The position numbers and the translations under genes were made by a program. From RGIG9115 sp045603225 (GTDB lineage: Bacteria > Bacillota > Clostridia > UBA1381), in the NCBI GenBank assembly GCA_045603225.1, contig JAZULT010000080.1, forward strand, positions 1-64,000: DNA of 64,000 nucleotides. Direction: 5' to 3'. This document shows positions 55,516-63,065 of this stretch, one piece after another. A model generated the notes under the pieces. The model was given only the letters and a program-made list of their open reading frames with translations, searched no databases and was not told the DNA's origin. Numbering within the stretch: position 1 is the first letter of the stretch; every line of letters starts with the position of its first letter.

Positions 55516-55544
55516 ATTATACCATCAGAATCACCGAAATACAA
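55516..55544 (-). promoter_or_regulatory. Promoter of the GH172 gene
   Basis: Minus strand TTGTAT (55539-55544), 17-bp spacer, TATAAT (55516-55521). The weak -35 box would suit activator dependence. Confidence 0.6.
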
Positions 55545-55592
55545 TAGCAATTATTTGCACTATACTATGAAATTATTTACAAAGAGGTAATT

Positions 55593-56441
55593 ATGGATAT
55601 CAATACAATTTCCCCATACATACGTTTAGCCATATATTCTGTTATACCACCTTCACATACAATCAGGCGAAGAGTTCTTTACGATTTCGAAATAATATAT
55701 GTGAAAGCCGGAAAATGCCGCATAAACATAGACGGAACTGACTATATATGCAGAAAAAATGATGTAATTTTCCTCCCTCCGGGAATCCCTCACAGTTTTC
55801 ATACATATGCGGATATTGAATTCAATCAGCCACATATTCATTTTGATGCGGTTTTTTCGGATAAAAGTTCGATTACTCCTATATCCTTTTCTGACAAATG
55901 CGATATGACGACTGAGGAAATATCACTTATTCAGGAAAATATTTTTGCTGATTTGAAAATCCCGTATATTTTTATTCCCGACAACACTGATGAATTTCAG
56001 AAAACATTTTTCAGTATTATTAATTCGTTTTCAGAAAACAGCATCATGACACTGTATTCAAAAGGAAAGCTTATAGAGCTTCTTTCACTTATTATAAATC
56101 AGTTCAGTAATTTAAAGCAATCAGAAAATTCAATATCTGCATCGGTAAATATCAGAAATTATATTGACGGAAATTTCAGAAGCATTATTACACTTGATTC
56201 TCTCTCTGATATTTTTCATATAAATAAATTTACAATGATGCGTAATTTTAAAAAAAACTTTAACATTAATATAATAGAATACTACAACAAAAAAAGAGCA
56301 GACTATGCAAAGCATCTGCTCCTTACAACGAACATGACAGTCAAAGCTGTCGGAGACATTCTTAATTTTTCCGACAGTTATTCGTTCAGCCGTTTTTTCA
56401 AAAATCAGACAGGGATTTCACCGCTTAATTTCAGAAAATGA
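55593..56441 (+). CDS. AraC-family regulator with cupin sensor domain, divergent from GH172
   Basis: 282 residues. The N-terminal cupin shows the usual LYDFEIIYV and LPPGIPHSF segments (about 30-80). The C-terminal ~100 residues form the AraC double helix-turn-helix ending TGISPLNFRK. AAAGAGG lies upstream of the ATG. It is divergent from the GH172 gene and convergent with the GH28-like gene 9 bp away, so either may be its target; shared promoter DNA favours GH172. Confidence 0.87.
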   Translation: MDINTISPYIRLAIYSVIPPSHTIRRRVLYDFEIIYVKAGKCRINIDGTDYICRKNDVIFLPPGIPHSFHTYADIEFNQPHIHFDAVFSDKSSITPISFSDKCDMTTEEISLIQENIFADLKIPYIFIPDNTDEFQKTFFSIINSFSENSIMTLYSKGKLIELLSLIINQFSNLKQSENSISASVNIRNYIDGNFRSIITLDSLSDIFHINKFTMMRNFKKNFNINIIEYYNKKRADYAKHLLLTTNMTVKAVGDILNFSDSYSFSRFFKNQTGISPLNFRK

Positions 56442-56449
56442 AATATGTC

Positions 56450-57808
56450 TCAGCAGAAAGTAAGACCTTCAGGCATTTTTCCGTCTGTTAATTCAATAAG
56501 CTTAACATTATCATTACAGCATACATTTCTGATTATAACATTTTTAAGTTCAGAATTATGTATCGCACAGACAGTAGGCTTATAATTGTCATTTTCACCG
56601 TTTGCCGAATAATAAACATTTTCAATGAGTACATTTTCGGCAGTAAGACCCGTAAAGTCTCCGTCAGGATACAGAATTTTATTTTTCTGCTTATCCCACA
56701 GCTCAGGCTTATACATAAATATTACATCATGAACATTCCAGTGTCCGAAAGTAACTGCGTACTGTCCATCCGAATGTACAAACACATTATTTATATGAAG
56801 ATTCTTTACAGTCATTTCAAGCTGAATTGCAGACAGCGCACGTGAATATACATTACTTATTGAAATATCGTGCATATCACCATGCTTTGCTTTATATTCA
56901 TCATTACCCCTAAAATATCCGTATTCTCCGATTCTCAGAACCTTTTGTGTTTTTGACTCAGCTATCGGTGTACTCGAATCTATTATATTATCCATAGATA
57001 TATTATAAATCTTATGGCCATACTGATTAAGCAGTCTGATGGTTGCACACATACTTGTTACCGCACGTATATCACGTATAATCACATCATGAATATCAGA
57101 ATCTTTACCATCCACTCGCATGGTATACTCTATGCTATCAGCATTCATTAAAGCAGTAAGTGCAATGCAATCATCTCCTACCTCACCACTGATATTTTGT
57201 ATGAGAATATTGTTGCAACCTACACGAAGGTCTATCCCATCCTGATTTCTCCATTTTCCGTATTCGCAAGGATTAGTTATTTCAAAACGAATATCCGAAA
57301 TTGTTCCTTTACGTGAGAAAATAAGGTCAATCGCCCACCAGCGCTGATCTCTTATTGTAAGATTACTTATTTTAAAATCTCTTACATTTCTTAATAGAAT
57401 TGTGACATTCTCCCTTATATCCGGAAGTCCGTTTTTAAGACACGTTGCTTCACTTAGACCGTTATCTTTTCCACCATCAAGAACTGCATTTCCGATACCG
57501 ATAATATTAATATTTTTCTGCTCTCCGTAAAGTGTTCCACCCTCAGGAAGAGTTGCATTTGAATTTTCAAACATTCTGCACATAACATCGTCAGCCATAA
57601 TCATGTGACAGTTATCGAGAATAATTGTCATATCTGAAGGTATAAGAATTGTTTTTTCTATTATCCATTCTGCAGAATCCGACTTTTGGTTATATCTCGG
57701 AACAACAACCTTTGAACATCTTGTTTTTTTGGCTTCATCTATTGCTTTCTGAATCCTCTCGGAATCTGTACCGACACTAAAATCGTTTGGTGAATAAAAT
57801 TCTTTCAT
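56450..57808 (-). CDS. GH28-like right-handed beta-helix protein, cytosolic
   Basis: 452 residues without signal peptide. Repeated short beta-strand phrases (NVTILLRN, DIRFEITN, NILIQNIS, DVIIRDIR) mark a parallel beta-helix. NQDGID (D190) and GDDCIAL (D212, D213) match the NTD and DD catalytic aspartates of GH28 polygalacturonases, with about the right spacing. The GHG histidine and RIK motif that complete the GH28 site are not seen, so it is a divergent member or a related family. Likely an exo-acting glycosidase on imported oligosaccharide; the substrate need not be a galacturonide. It has its own promoter and GGGAGA site. Confidence 0.75.
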   Translation of the reverse strand: MKEFYSPNDFSVGTDSERIQKAIDEAKKTRCSKVVVPRYNQKSDSAEWIIEKTILIPSDMTIILDNCHMIMADDVMCRMFENSNATLPEGGTLYGEQKNINIIGIGNAVLDGGKDNGLSEATCLKNGLPDIRENVTILLRNVRDFKISNLTIRDQRWWAIDLIFSRKGTISDIRFEITNPCEYGKWRNQDGIDLRVGCNNILIQNISGEVGDDCIALTALMNADSIEYTMRVDGKDSDIHDVIIRDIRAVTSMCATIRLLNQYGHKIYNISMDNIIDSSTPIAESKTQKVLRIGEYGYFRGNDEYKAKHGDMHDISISNVYSRALSAIQLEMTVKNLHINNVFVHSDGQYAVTFGHWNVHDVIFMYKPELWDKQKNKILYPDGDFTGLTAENVLIENVYYSANGENDNYKPTVCAIHNSELKNVIIRNVCCNDNVKLIELTDGKMPEGLTFC

Positions 57809-57833
57809 TAATTATCACTCTCCCTTTTCGAAA

Positions 57834-57861
57834 ATTATATCACAATTATTCCGAAAGTCAA
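57834..57861 (-). promoter_or_regulatory. Promoter of the GH28-like gene
   Basis: Minus strand TTGACT (57856-57861), 16-bp spacer, TATAAT (57834-57839). Confidence 0.7.
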
Positions 57862-57894
57862 GATTTTTTTTAAAGAAATATAATTTTTTCATAA

Positions 57895-57933
57895 AATTAA
57901 CAAGGGACTGCCTCACGCAATCCCTTGTTAATT
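57895..57933 (-). terminator. Terminator after the GH51 gene
   Basis: AATTAACAAGGGA (57895-57907) pairs with TCCCTTGTTAATT (57921-57933). It lies just past the GH51 stop codon and is followed by T-rich sequence on the minus strand. Confidence 0.8.
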
Positions 57934-57945
57934 ATAAAGTTTTTA

Positions 57946-59391
57946 TTATATACTGATTGATACTACCCCTGTTTTCGGCAAAGTAAACGGTTTTGAAATA
58001 TTTATATCAATCTTTTCCGGATTAACGCAGTCCGGATTTTCAAATGTATTATGAGCGTGCATATCTTCGTTATAAAGAAGTATCGCTTCCGCATTTGACG
58101 GAAGTGTTTCACCTACAGCTTCAAGAGAAATTTCCACATCTTCCGTACAGGAGAGATTTGCTATTGTAACAAGAGTTCTTCCGTTTTTAACAGAAGCTGA
58201 AACAGATATTGAAGATTCAAGGTTATCGTTATCTGTAACCGTAGCCGTAATAGCTTCTCCGCCCTGATGTTCTTTATACATATCAAATACATGATACGTA
58301 GGTGTAGTTATACATTTATCACCACCGGACAGGAACAGCGCATGAAGATTATTAACAAGCTGTGCACAGTTTGCCATTCGTACTTTATCACAATGGTTAT
58401 TAAATATATTAAGAGTAAGTGCCGCCACAACTCCGTCACGGACAGTACTCTGCTGCTCGAAAAGATTATAACCTTTGCTGGGGCCTGAACCGTTAGGATG
58501 CCAGCATCCCCATTCGTCAACAACAAGCTTTGCGTACTCTTCCATATTGTAACCACAGATTATATGCCAGTTTCTTAAAATAATATCTTCCATTCGTACT
58601 GCCTGAGAAATCTGCTTATTCCATTCGTCCACTGTAAATGCAACAGGATCACCTGCACTACCGCAATAATAGTGCATTGCAAATCCGTTCATACGTTTTT
58701 CGGAATTACGCACATTACGCATAAGTCCGTCTGCCCAATCATAATCTTCTGCATTCGTTCCGCACGCATAAAGCTCTACTTTCTGCCCTACATTCTGCAT
58801 TATGGTAGAAAAACGTCTGAACTCATTTGCATAATAATCGGGAGTCATATTTCCTCCGCCTCCCCAGTTTTCATTTCCAACTCCCCAGTAAGGAATCGGA
58901 AACGGTTCGGGATGACCGTTCTGTTCACGCTCTTTCGCAAGTGTGGTTGAACCTTTCGGTGAAAGACAGTAGTCCATCCAGTTACGTATATGCATAGGTG
59001 TTACTGTTGTAAGATTTGCCGCAAAATATGCATCTGCACCAACAGCTTCGCAAAAGTCCATAAACTCATGCGTTCCGACTTCATTTGTTTCATAACGGTT
59101 ATCTTCATAGTCCCACCAGTTTCTTCTTATCGGTCTGTCTTGACCAATTCCATCACGCCAGTCATAGACTTCGGCATAGCACCCACCGGGCCATCTGATT
59201 ACCGGTGCCTTTATCGCACGGAGCTTTTCGACTATCTCTTTTCTGAAGCCTTTGATATTCGGAATATCCGAATCTTTCCCAACCCATATACCGTCATAAA
59301 TGACTCCACCGATATGTTCTGTAAAATGACCGTAAATCTCCGGTGCTATTGTACCTTTTTTCTGTGGATACATAAGATATATTTTTTTCAT
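57946..59391 (-). CDS. abfA: GH51 alpha-L-arabinofuranosidase, cytosolic
   Basis: 481 residues, no signal peptide, the usual size for intracellular GH51. GVGNENWGGGG holds the acid/base (E174) and VVDEWGCWH the nucleophile (E293), nearly the same numbering as the characterised Geobacillus enzyme (E175, E294). The RWPGGCYAEVYDWRDGIG segment is also a GH51 hallmark. It releases terminal L-arabinose from arabinan, arabinoxylan or arabinogalactan oligosaccharides. It lies 2 bp after the activase gene, and its GGAGGT site is inside the end of that gene, so the two are translated together. It is the last gene of the glycyl radical enzyme operon. Confidence 0.95.
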   Translation of the reverse strand: MKKIYLMYPQKKGTIAPEIYGHFTEHIGGVIYDGIWVGKDSDIPNIKGFRKEIVEKLRAIKAPVIRWPGGCYAEVYDWRDGIGQDRPIRRNWWDYEDNRYETNEVGTHEFMDFCEAVGADAYFAANLTTVTPMHIRNWMDYCLSPKGSTTLAKEREQNGHPEPFPIPYWGVGNENWGGGGNMTPDYYANEFRRFSTIMQNVGQKVELYACGTNAEDYDWADGLMRNVRNSEKRMNGFAMHYYCGSAGDPVAFTVDEWNKQISQAVRMEDIILRNWHIICGYNMEEYAKLVVDEWGCWHPNGSGPSKGYNLFEQQSTVRDGVVAALTLNIFNNHCDKVRMANCAQLVNNLHALFLSGGDKCITTPTYHVFDMYKEHQGGEAITATVTDNDNLESSISVSASVKNGRTLVTIANLSCTEDVEISLEAVGETLPSNAEAILLYNEDMHAHNTFENPDCVNPEKIDINISKPFTLPKTGVVSISI

Positions 59392-59393
59392 TT

Positions 59394-60158
59394 TTACTCT
59401 ACCTCCAAATTATATTTCATATTAAGCATTTTATATTTTGCTCCTGCCATTTCGTTATAAGGTAGCTTTTCCCATAAGCTGTTCCCTATTATATTTTTTA
59501 TCTTTGACAGATTTTCATCTGTATCTGTAATTCCCGGAATAAGCGGCGTTCTTATAATATAAGGTTTTCCGCTTTTTTTAAGAATTTCAAAATTATCAAG
59601 TATACAGTAGTTATCCACTCCGGTATATTTTAAATGCTCATCCGAATCCGCAAGCTTGATATCCATTATAATGAAATCAAGCTTATCAAGTATTTTTCTG
59701 AAAACATATTCATCAGAATATCCCGATGTTTCAATACATAAATGGTATCCGGCAAGATAATCTGCAAGCTCGCTCAAAAATTCCGGCTGAGCAAGCGGTT
59801 CACCACCTGAGAATGTAAATCCTCCAAAACTATTCCCCAATATTTCTGCTGATTTTTTTAGTTCTTCCGCCAAATTCTCAGAAGAAATATTTTTTCCTGA
59901 TATTTCAAGACAGTTTTCAGGGCAAATATGAATACACCGACCAAACGGTTTACATTCTTCGTGCTCACATTTCACCTTACATAAACCGCACTTAACACAG
60001 CGTGCATCTTTGTACATCAGCTGTGGTCTTGATATAAGACCTTCAGGATTATGACACCATCTGCATCTCAAAGGACAGCCTTTAAAGAATACTGTTGTTC
60101 TTATACCCGGGCCGTCGTGTACTGCCATTTCCTTTATATCAAATATAGTTCCTGTCAT
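59394..60158 (-). CDS. Glycyl radical enzyme activating enzyme (radical SAM)
   Basis: 254 residues. CPLRCRWC (C28, C32, C35) is the CxxxCxxC cluster-binding motif of the PflA-type radical SAM family. An insert with eight cysteines (C54, C57, C60, C64, C69, C75, C79, C83) forms the two extra ferredoxin-like clusters that set activases of dehydratase-type glycyl radical enzymes apart from PflA. SGGEP binds SAM. It should generate the glycyl radical on the enzyme encoded just upstream, with which it overlaps by 4 bp (ATGA). Confidence 0.93.
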   Translation of the reverse strand: MTGTIFDIKEMAVHDGPGIRTTVFFKGCPLRCRWCHNPEGLISRPQLMYKDARCVKCGLCKVKCEHEECKPFGRCIHICPENCLEISGKNISSENLAEELKKSAEILGNSFGGFTFSGGEPLAQPEFLSELADYLAGYHLCIETSGYSDEYVFRKILDKLDFIIMDIKLADSDEHLKYTGVDNYCILDNFEILKKSGKPYIIRTPLIPGITDTDENLSKIKNIIGNSLWEKLPYNEMAGAKYKMLNMKYNLEVE

Positions 60159-62128
60159 ATCGAATACATCTGCCTTGCTATAACATGGTCCTGATACTCT
60201 TTGTCAAGTTCAGTAAAATACGCACTCCAGCCCCATATTCTTACCACAAGCTGTCGGTGATTCTCAGGATTCTTCTGTGCATCAATCAGAGTTTCGGGGT
60301 TAACTGAGTTAAGCTGCAGCTGATGTCCTCCCTTTTCGACAAAAGCTTTAACAAGAGCTCCGACTTTTTCGATTCCGTCACTGTCCGCAAAAACACTCTG
60401 ATGAAATTCGAGTGTAAGCGGTCCGCCGTTTATTGCATTTTCAAAATGCTGTTTTGTCATTGATGCAATTACCGAAACAGGACCTTTTACTTTCGCAAAC
60501 AAGCTCACAGAATAATTTGTACCGAATGGTTCACCTTTCCGTCTTCCGTCTGGCGATGCTCCGATTTCATTTGCATGCCATAAATAATACATTGCGCTCC
60601 CTGTTCCGGCTCTGTATATTCCGCCTCTGCAATTTTTCTTTCCATTTAATGCACCGGCAAAAGCATCAAGAAGCTTCGTCGCTATATCATCTGCAAAATC
60701 ATCATTGTTACCAAGTTTCGGTGCTTCATAACGAAGCTTATGTAAAAGCTCGGGACTGTTTTCAAAATTATTATCAACAGCCAGAATCAGCTCATCTTTA
60801 CTTATCGTTTTTTCTTCAAAAACATATTTTTTAATTGCCGCAAGCGAGTCTGCCGCAGTCGCAATTCCTGTTCCGTGAATACCGAAATTATTATATTTCC
60901 CGCCTTCATAAATATTGCAGTCCATCAGAACATTCATAAACGGTGATGGAATAAACCATAAATTATTAATTCCGTCACATATACTGTCAGCTTTTTTCTT
61001 TATCTCGTCGCAAACACATTCAAAAAATTCTTCATAAGTATCACATTTATCAAGATAGAGATGAAGAGCATTATCTACCGCCTGAGGATATGACAGTGCG
61101 GAGATATTAGCAATATCCGCTCCTACATTCGGAATAATAAATTCCCAGCAAGCAGCAACTGTATAATCTGATGCATCTTTATGAGAATAACCAAGCTTTT
61201 CAAGAGCCGGAATTACTATATCATCATTTGAATACTGCGGAAAACCAAGACCTGCCTTTGTAAGTCTTGTTGCTTCCGTAAATCTCTCCTTCGGAGTGTT
61301 TTTAGAAACTCTTAAATTTATCTTCGGGTCAATCATTTTGTTATTATAAGATGCTTTAAGACACAAAGCCGAAAGCTCATTATATATATCATTCCCGTTT
61401 TCGTCAACACCTCCGAGCATCATACTCTGACCGTTATCTCCCTGCTGAACTCCGGGATACAAATCAGAATCTTTATTAAACGACAAAAAAAAGTCTTCAA
61501 GAAGCTCCAGCGCTGATGCCTCATCAATAATCCCTTTATCCATATCTGCTTTAAAATACGGATACATATACTTATCAAACCTGCCGACAGTAATATGGTA
61601 GTTACCTTCATACCAGAGCGAAAAATGAATAATTCTGAACATCTGCAGTGCTTCGCGGAAAGAAGAGGCTCCATATCTCGGAACACGATCAAGCGTTTCT
61701 GCAATATCATCGCGGTTCAATCTGATTGCCTCTTCTTTATATCTGTCCGCAAGAGAAATCACTGCATCAATCATTCTCTTTCCGTATTCATCAGCAGTTT
61801 TCCGAAGCTCAATCAAACCCTTGCTTATTGCTTTTTCATAATTCGGAGTAAGATTCGATAAATACCCAAGCTCATGTATGTAATGTTCAGATGATATTTT
61901 ATCCCATTCTTCGTCCGTAAAAATCCCAGGAATATTTTTTAAAGTCCTCATGTAACATATTTTTTCGCCTTCAAGAATAACAGGTGTCTCTGCTTCCATA
62001 AGCTTTTCAAAACGAATTGTCATACGTTCAATCGGCGAAAGCGATTTCCTGCTGAATTCTCCGGCAAAATCAATATTACATTCTTTCCTGAATAAATGAT
62101 GTTTCTTAGACATTATATAATCACGCAT
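60155..62128 (-). CDS. Glycyl radical enzyme of unknown substrate, short form
   Basis: 657 residues from the ATG at 62128, which has an ideal AAGGAGGG site six bases upstream. An in-frame ATG at 62239 would add 37 residues, but it overlaps the divergent AraC start and both promoters. ACWEF (C327, E329) fits the thiyl-radical Cys and the general base Glu of dehydratase-type enzymes (usually GCVE). RIWGWSAYF (G633) fits the glycyl-radical loop (usually RVxGY). At 657 residues it is over 100 shorter than most family members. The activase with two extra clusters supports the eliminase/dehydratase branch. Operon with GH51 suggests a substrate from arabinose-containing glycans. Substrate is not known. 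Confidence 0.88.
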   Translation of the reverse strand: MRDYIMSKKHHLFRKECNIDFAGEFSRKSLSPIERMTIRFEKLMEAETPVILEGEKICYMRTLKNIPGIFTDEEWDKISSEHYIHELGYLSNLTPNYEKAISKGLIELRKTADEYGKRMIDAVISLADRYKEEAIRLNRDDIAETLDRVPRYGASSFREALQMFRIIHFSLWYEGNYHITVGRFDKYMYPYFKADMDKGIIDEASALELLEDFFLSFNKDSDLYPGVQQGDNGQSMMLGGVDENGNDIYNELSALCLKASYNNKMIDPKINLRVSKNTPKERFTEATRLTKAGLGFPQYSNDDIVIPALEKLGYSHKDASDYTVAACWEFIIPNVGADIANISALSYPQAVDNALHLYLDKCDTYEEFFECVCDEIKKKADSICDGINNLWFIPSPFMNVLMDCNIYEGGKYNNFGIHGTGIATAADSLAAIKKYVFEEKTISKDELILAVDNNFENSPELLHKLRYEAPKLGNNDDFADDIATKLLDAFAGALNGKKNCRGGIYRAGTGSAMYYLWHANEIGASPDGRRKGEPFGTNYSVSLFAKVKGPVSVIASMTKQHFENAINGGPLTLEFHQSVFADSDGIEKVGALVKAFVEKGGHQLQLNSVNPETLIDAQKNPENHRQLVVRIWGWSAYFTELDKEYQDHVIARQMYSI

Positions 62129-62147
62129 AAAATCCCTCCTTAAATTT

Positions 62148-62153
62148 ATTATA
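62148..62153 (-). promoter_or_regulatory. Probable -10 box of the glycyl radical enzyme operon
   Basis: Minus strand TATAAT at 62148-62153, 20 bp upstream of the ATG. No good -35 hexamer lies 16-18 bp further up, so an activator, perhaps the divergent AraC regulator, may be needed. Confidence 0.5.
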
Positions 62154-62163
62154 CAGAAATTAC

Positions 62164-62193
62164 TTGACAAATTCTCGCTGTTTATTGTATAAT
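62164..62193 (+). promoter_or_regulatory. Promoter of the 62238 AraC gene
   Basis: TTGACA (62164-62169), 18-bp spacer, TATAAT (62188-62193). Confidence 0.75.
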
Positions 62194-62237
62194 AATAGCA
62201 GGAATTTATCTTTTCAAAGAAAAAGAGGTGTTTATTC

Positions 62238-63047
62238 ATGATATTTCATCAACCGGGAAATTCCTTAAGCGGAAACAACTATAACATTTTTATTCACAGC
62301 ATAAAATTCGACTTCCATTTCCACAAAAATCCCGAACTTATATACATAGTCAAAGGAAGTGTGGAATGTATTGTAAACAACAAAAAAGAAATACTTTCAG
62401 AAGGTGATTTCGGACTTTGCCTGTCAAATGAAATACACTCATACACTCCGATAGGCGACTCAGCTTATTGGGTATGTGTTTTTTCTGAAGATTTTATCAG
62501 AAGCTTCACATCTATGATTAAGAACAAGACAGGAGACAGGTTTAAATTCGACTGCGAAAAAACAGTAAGAGATTATATTGAAGAAAAACTGATAAAAGAA
62601 GAAAATCCATCATTCTTTACACTGAAATCATGCCTGTATGCCGTTTGCGAACAATATATGAAAAGTGTCACCCTTGTTGATGTTGATAAGTCCAAGCTTC
62701 AAAGCATGCATATTATAATTGAATTTATTGAAAAAAACTATGCCAATGATATAAAACTGACAGATGTAGCCGATATTTTAGGCTATGATTATCACTACGT
62801 TTCAAGATATTTTCATAATCTTTTTAATTTGTCATTTAAAAGCTTTCTTAACACATACAGACTTGAAAAAGCCGTTGAACTTATCGAAAATAGTGACAAG
62901 AAAATGATAGAAATTGCATACGAAAGCGGTTTTCAAAGCATTCGTAATTTTAATGATTCCTTTAAAAAGCACTACGGTATTACTCCCAACAAATACAAAA
63001 GCTCTCGCATAATGAAATATAATAAAATATATGAGGAGTTGCGCTAA
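62238..63047 (+). CDS. AraC-family regulator with cupin sensor domain, divergent from the glycyl radical enzyme operon
   Basis: 269 residues. The cupin half starts with a FHFHKNPELIYI motif carrying the conserved histidines, and the C-terminal ~100 residues are the double helix-turn-helix ending GITPNKYKS. AAAGAGG lies 9 bases before the ATG. Divergence from the glycyl radical enzyme-GH51 operon and the lack of a -35 box there suggest that it activates that operon, probably with arabinose or a product as effector. Its 3' end is embedded in a terminator hairpin. Confidence 0.87.
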   Translation: MIFHQPGNSLSGNNYNIFIHSIKFDFHFHKNPELIYIVKGSVECIVNNKKEILSEGDFGLCLSNEIHSYTPIGDSAYWVCVFSEDFIRSFTSMIKNKTGDRFKFDCEKTVRDYIEEKLIKEENPSFFTLKSCLYAVCEQYMKSVTLVDVDKSKLQSMHIIIEFIEKNYANDIKLTDVADILGYDYHYVSRYFHNLFNLSFKSFLNTYRLEKAVELIENSDKKMIEIAYESGFQSIRNFNDSFKKHYGITPNKYKSSRIMKYNKIYEELR

Positions 63048-63057
63048 GCAACTCCTC
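63033..63057. terminator. Bidirectional terminator spanning the 62238 gene stop
   Basis: GAGGAGTTGC (63033-63042) pairs with GCAACTCCTC (63048-63057). The stop codon TAA lies in the loop. T-rich sequence follows on the plus strand. Confidence 0.8.
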
Positions 63058-63065
63058 AAGTATTT

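Noticed and set aside
56428..56444. Hairpin between the convergent AraC and GH28-like genes
   Set aside because: Only a six-base AT stem without a U-run; too weak to call as a terminator.
62129..62239. 37-residue N-terminal extension of the glycyl radical enzyme
   Set aside because: It would overlap both divergent promoters and the AraC start, while the ATG at 62128 has an ideal AAGGAGGG site.
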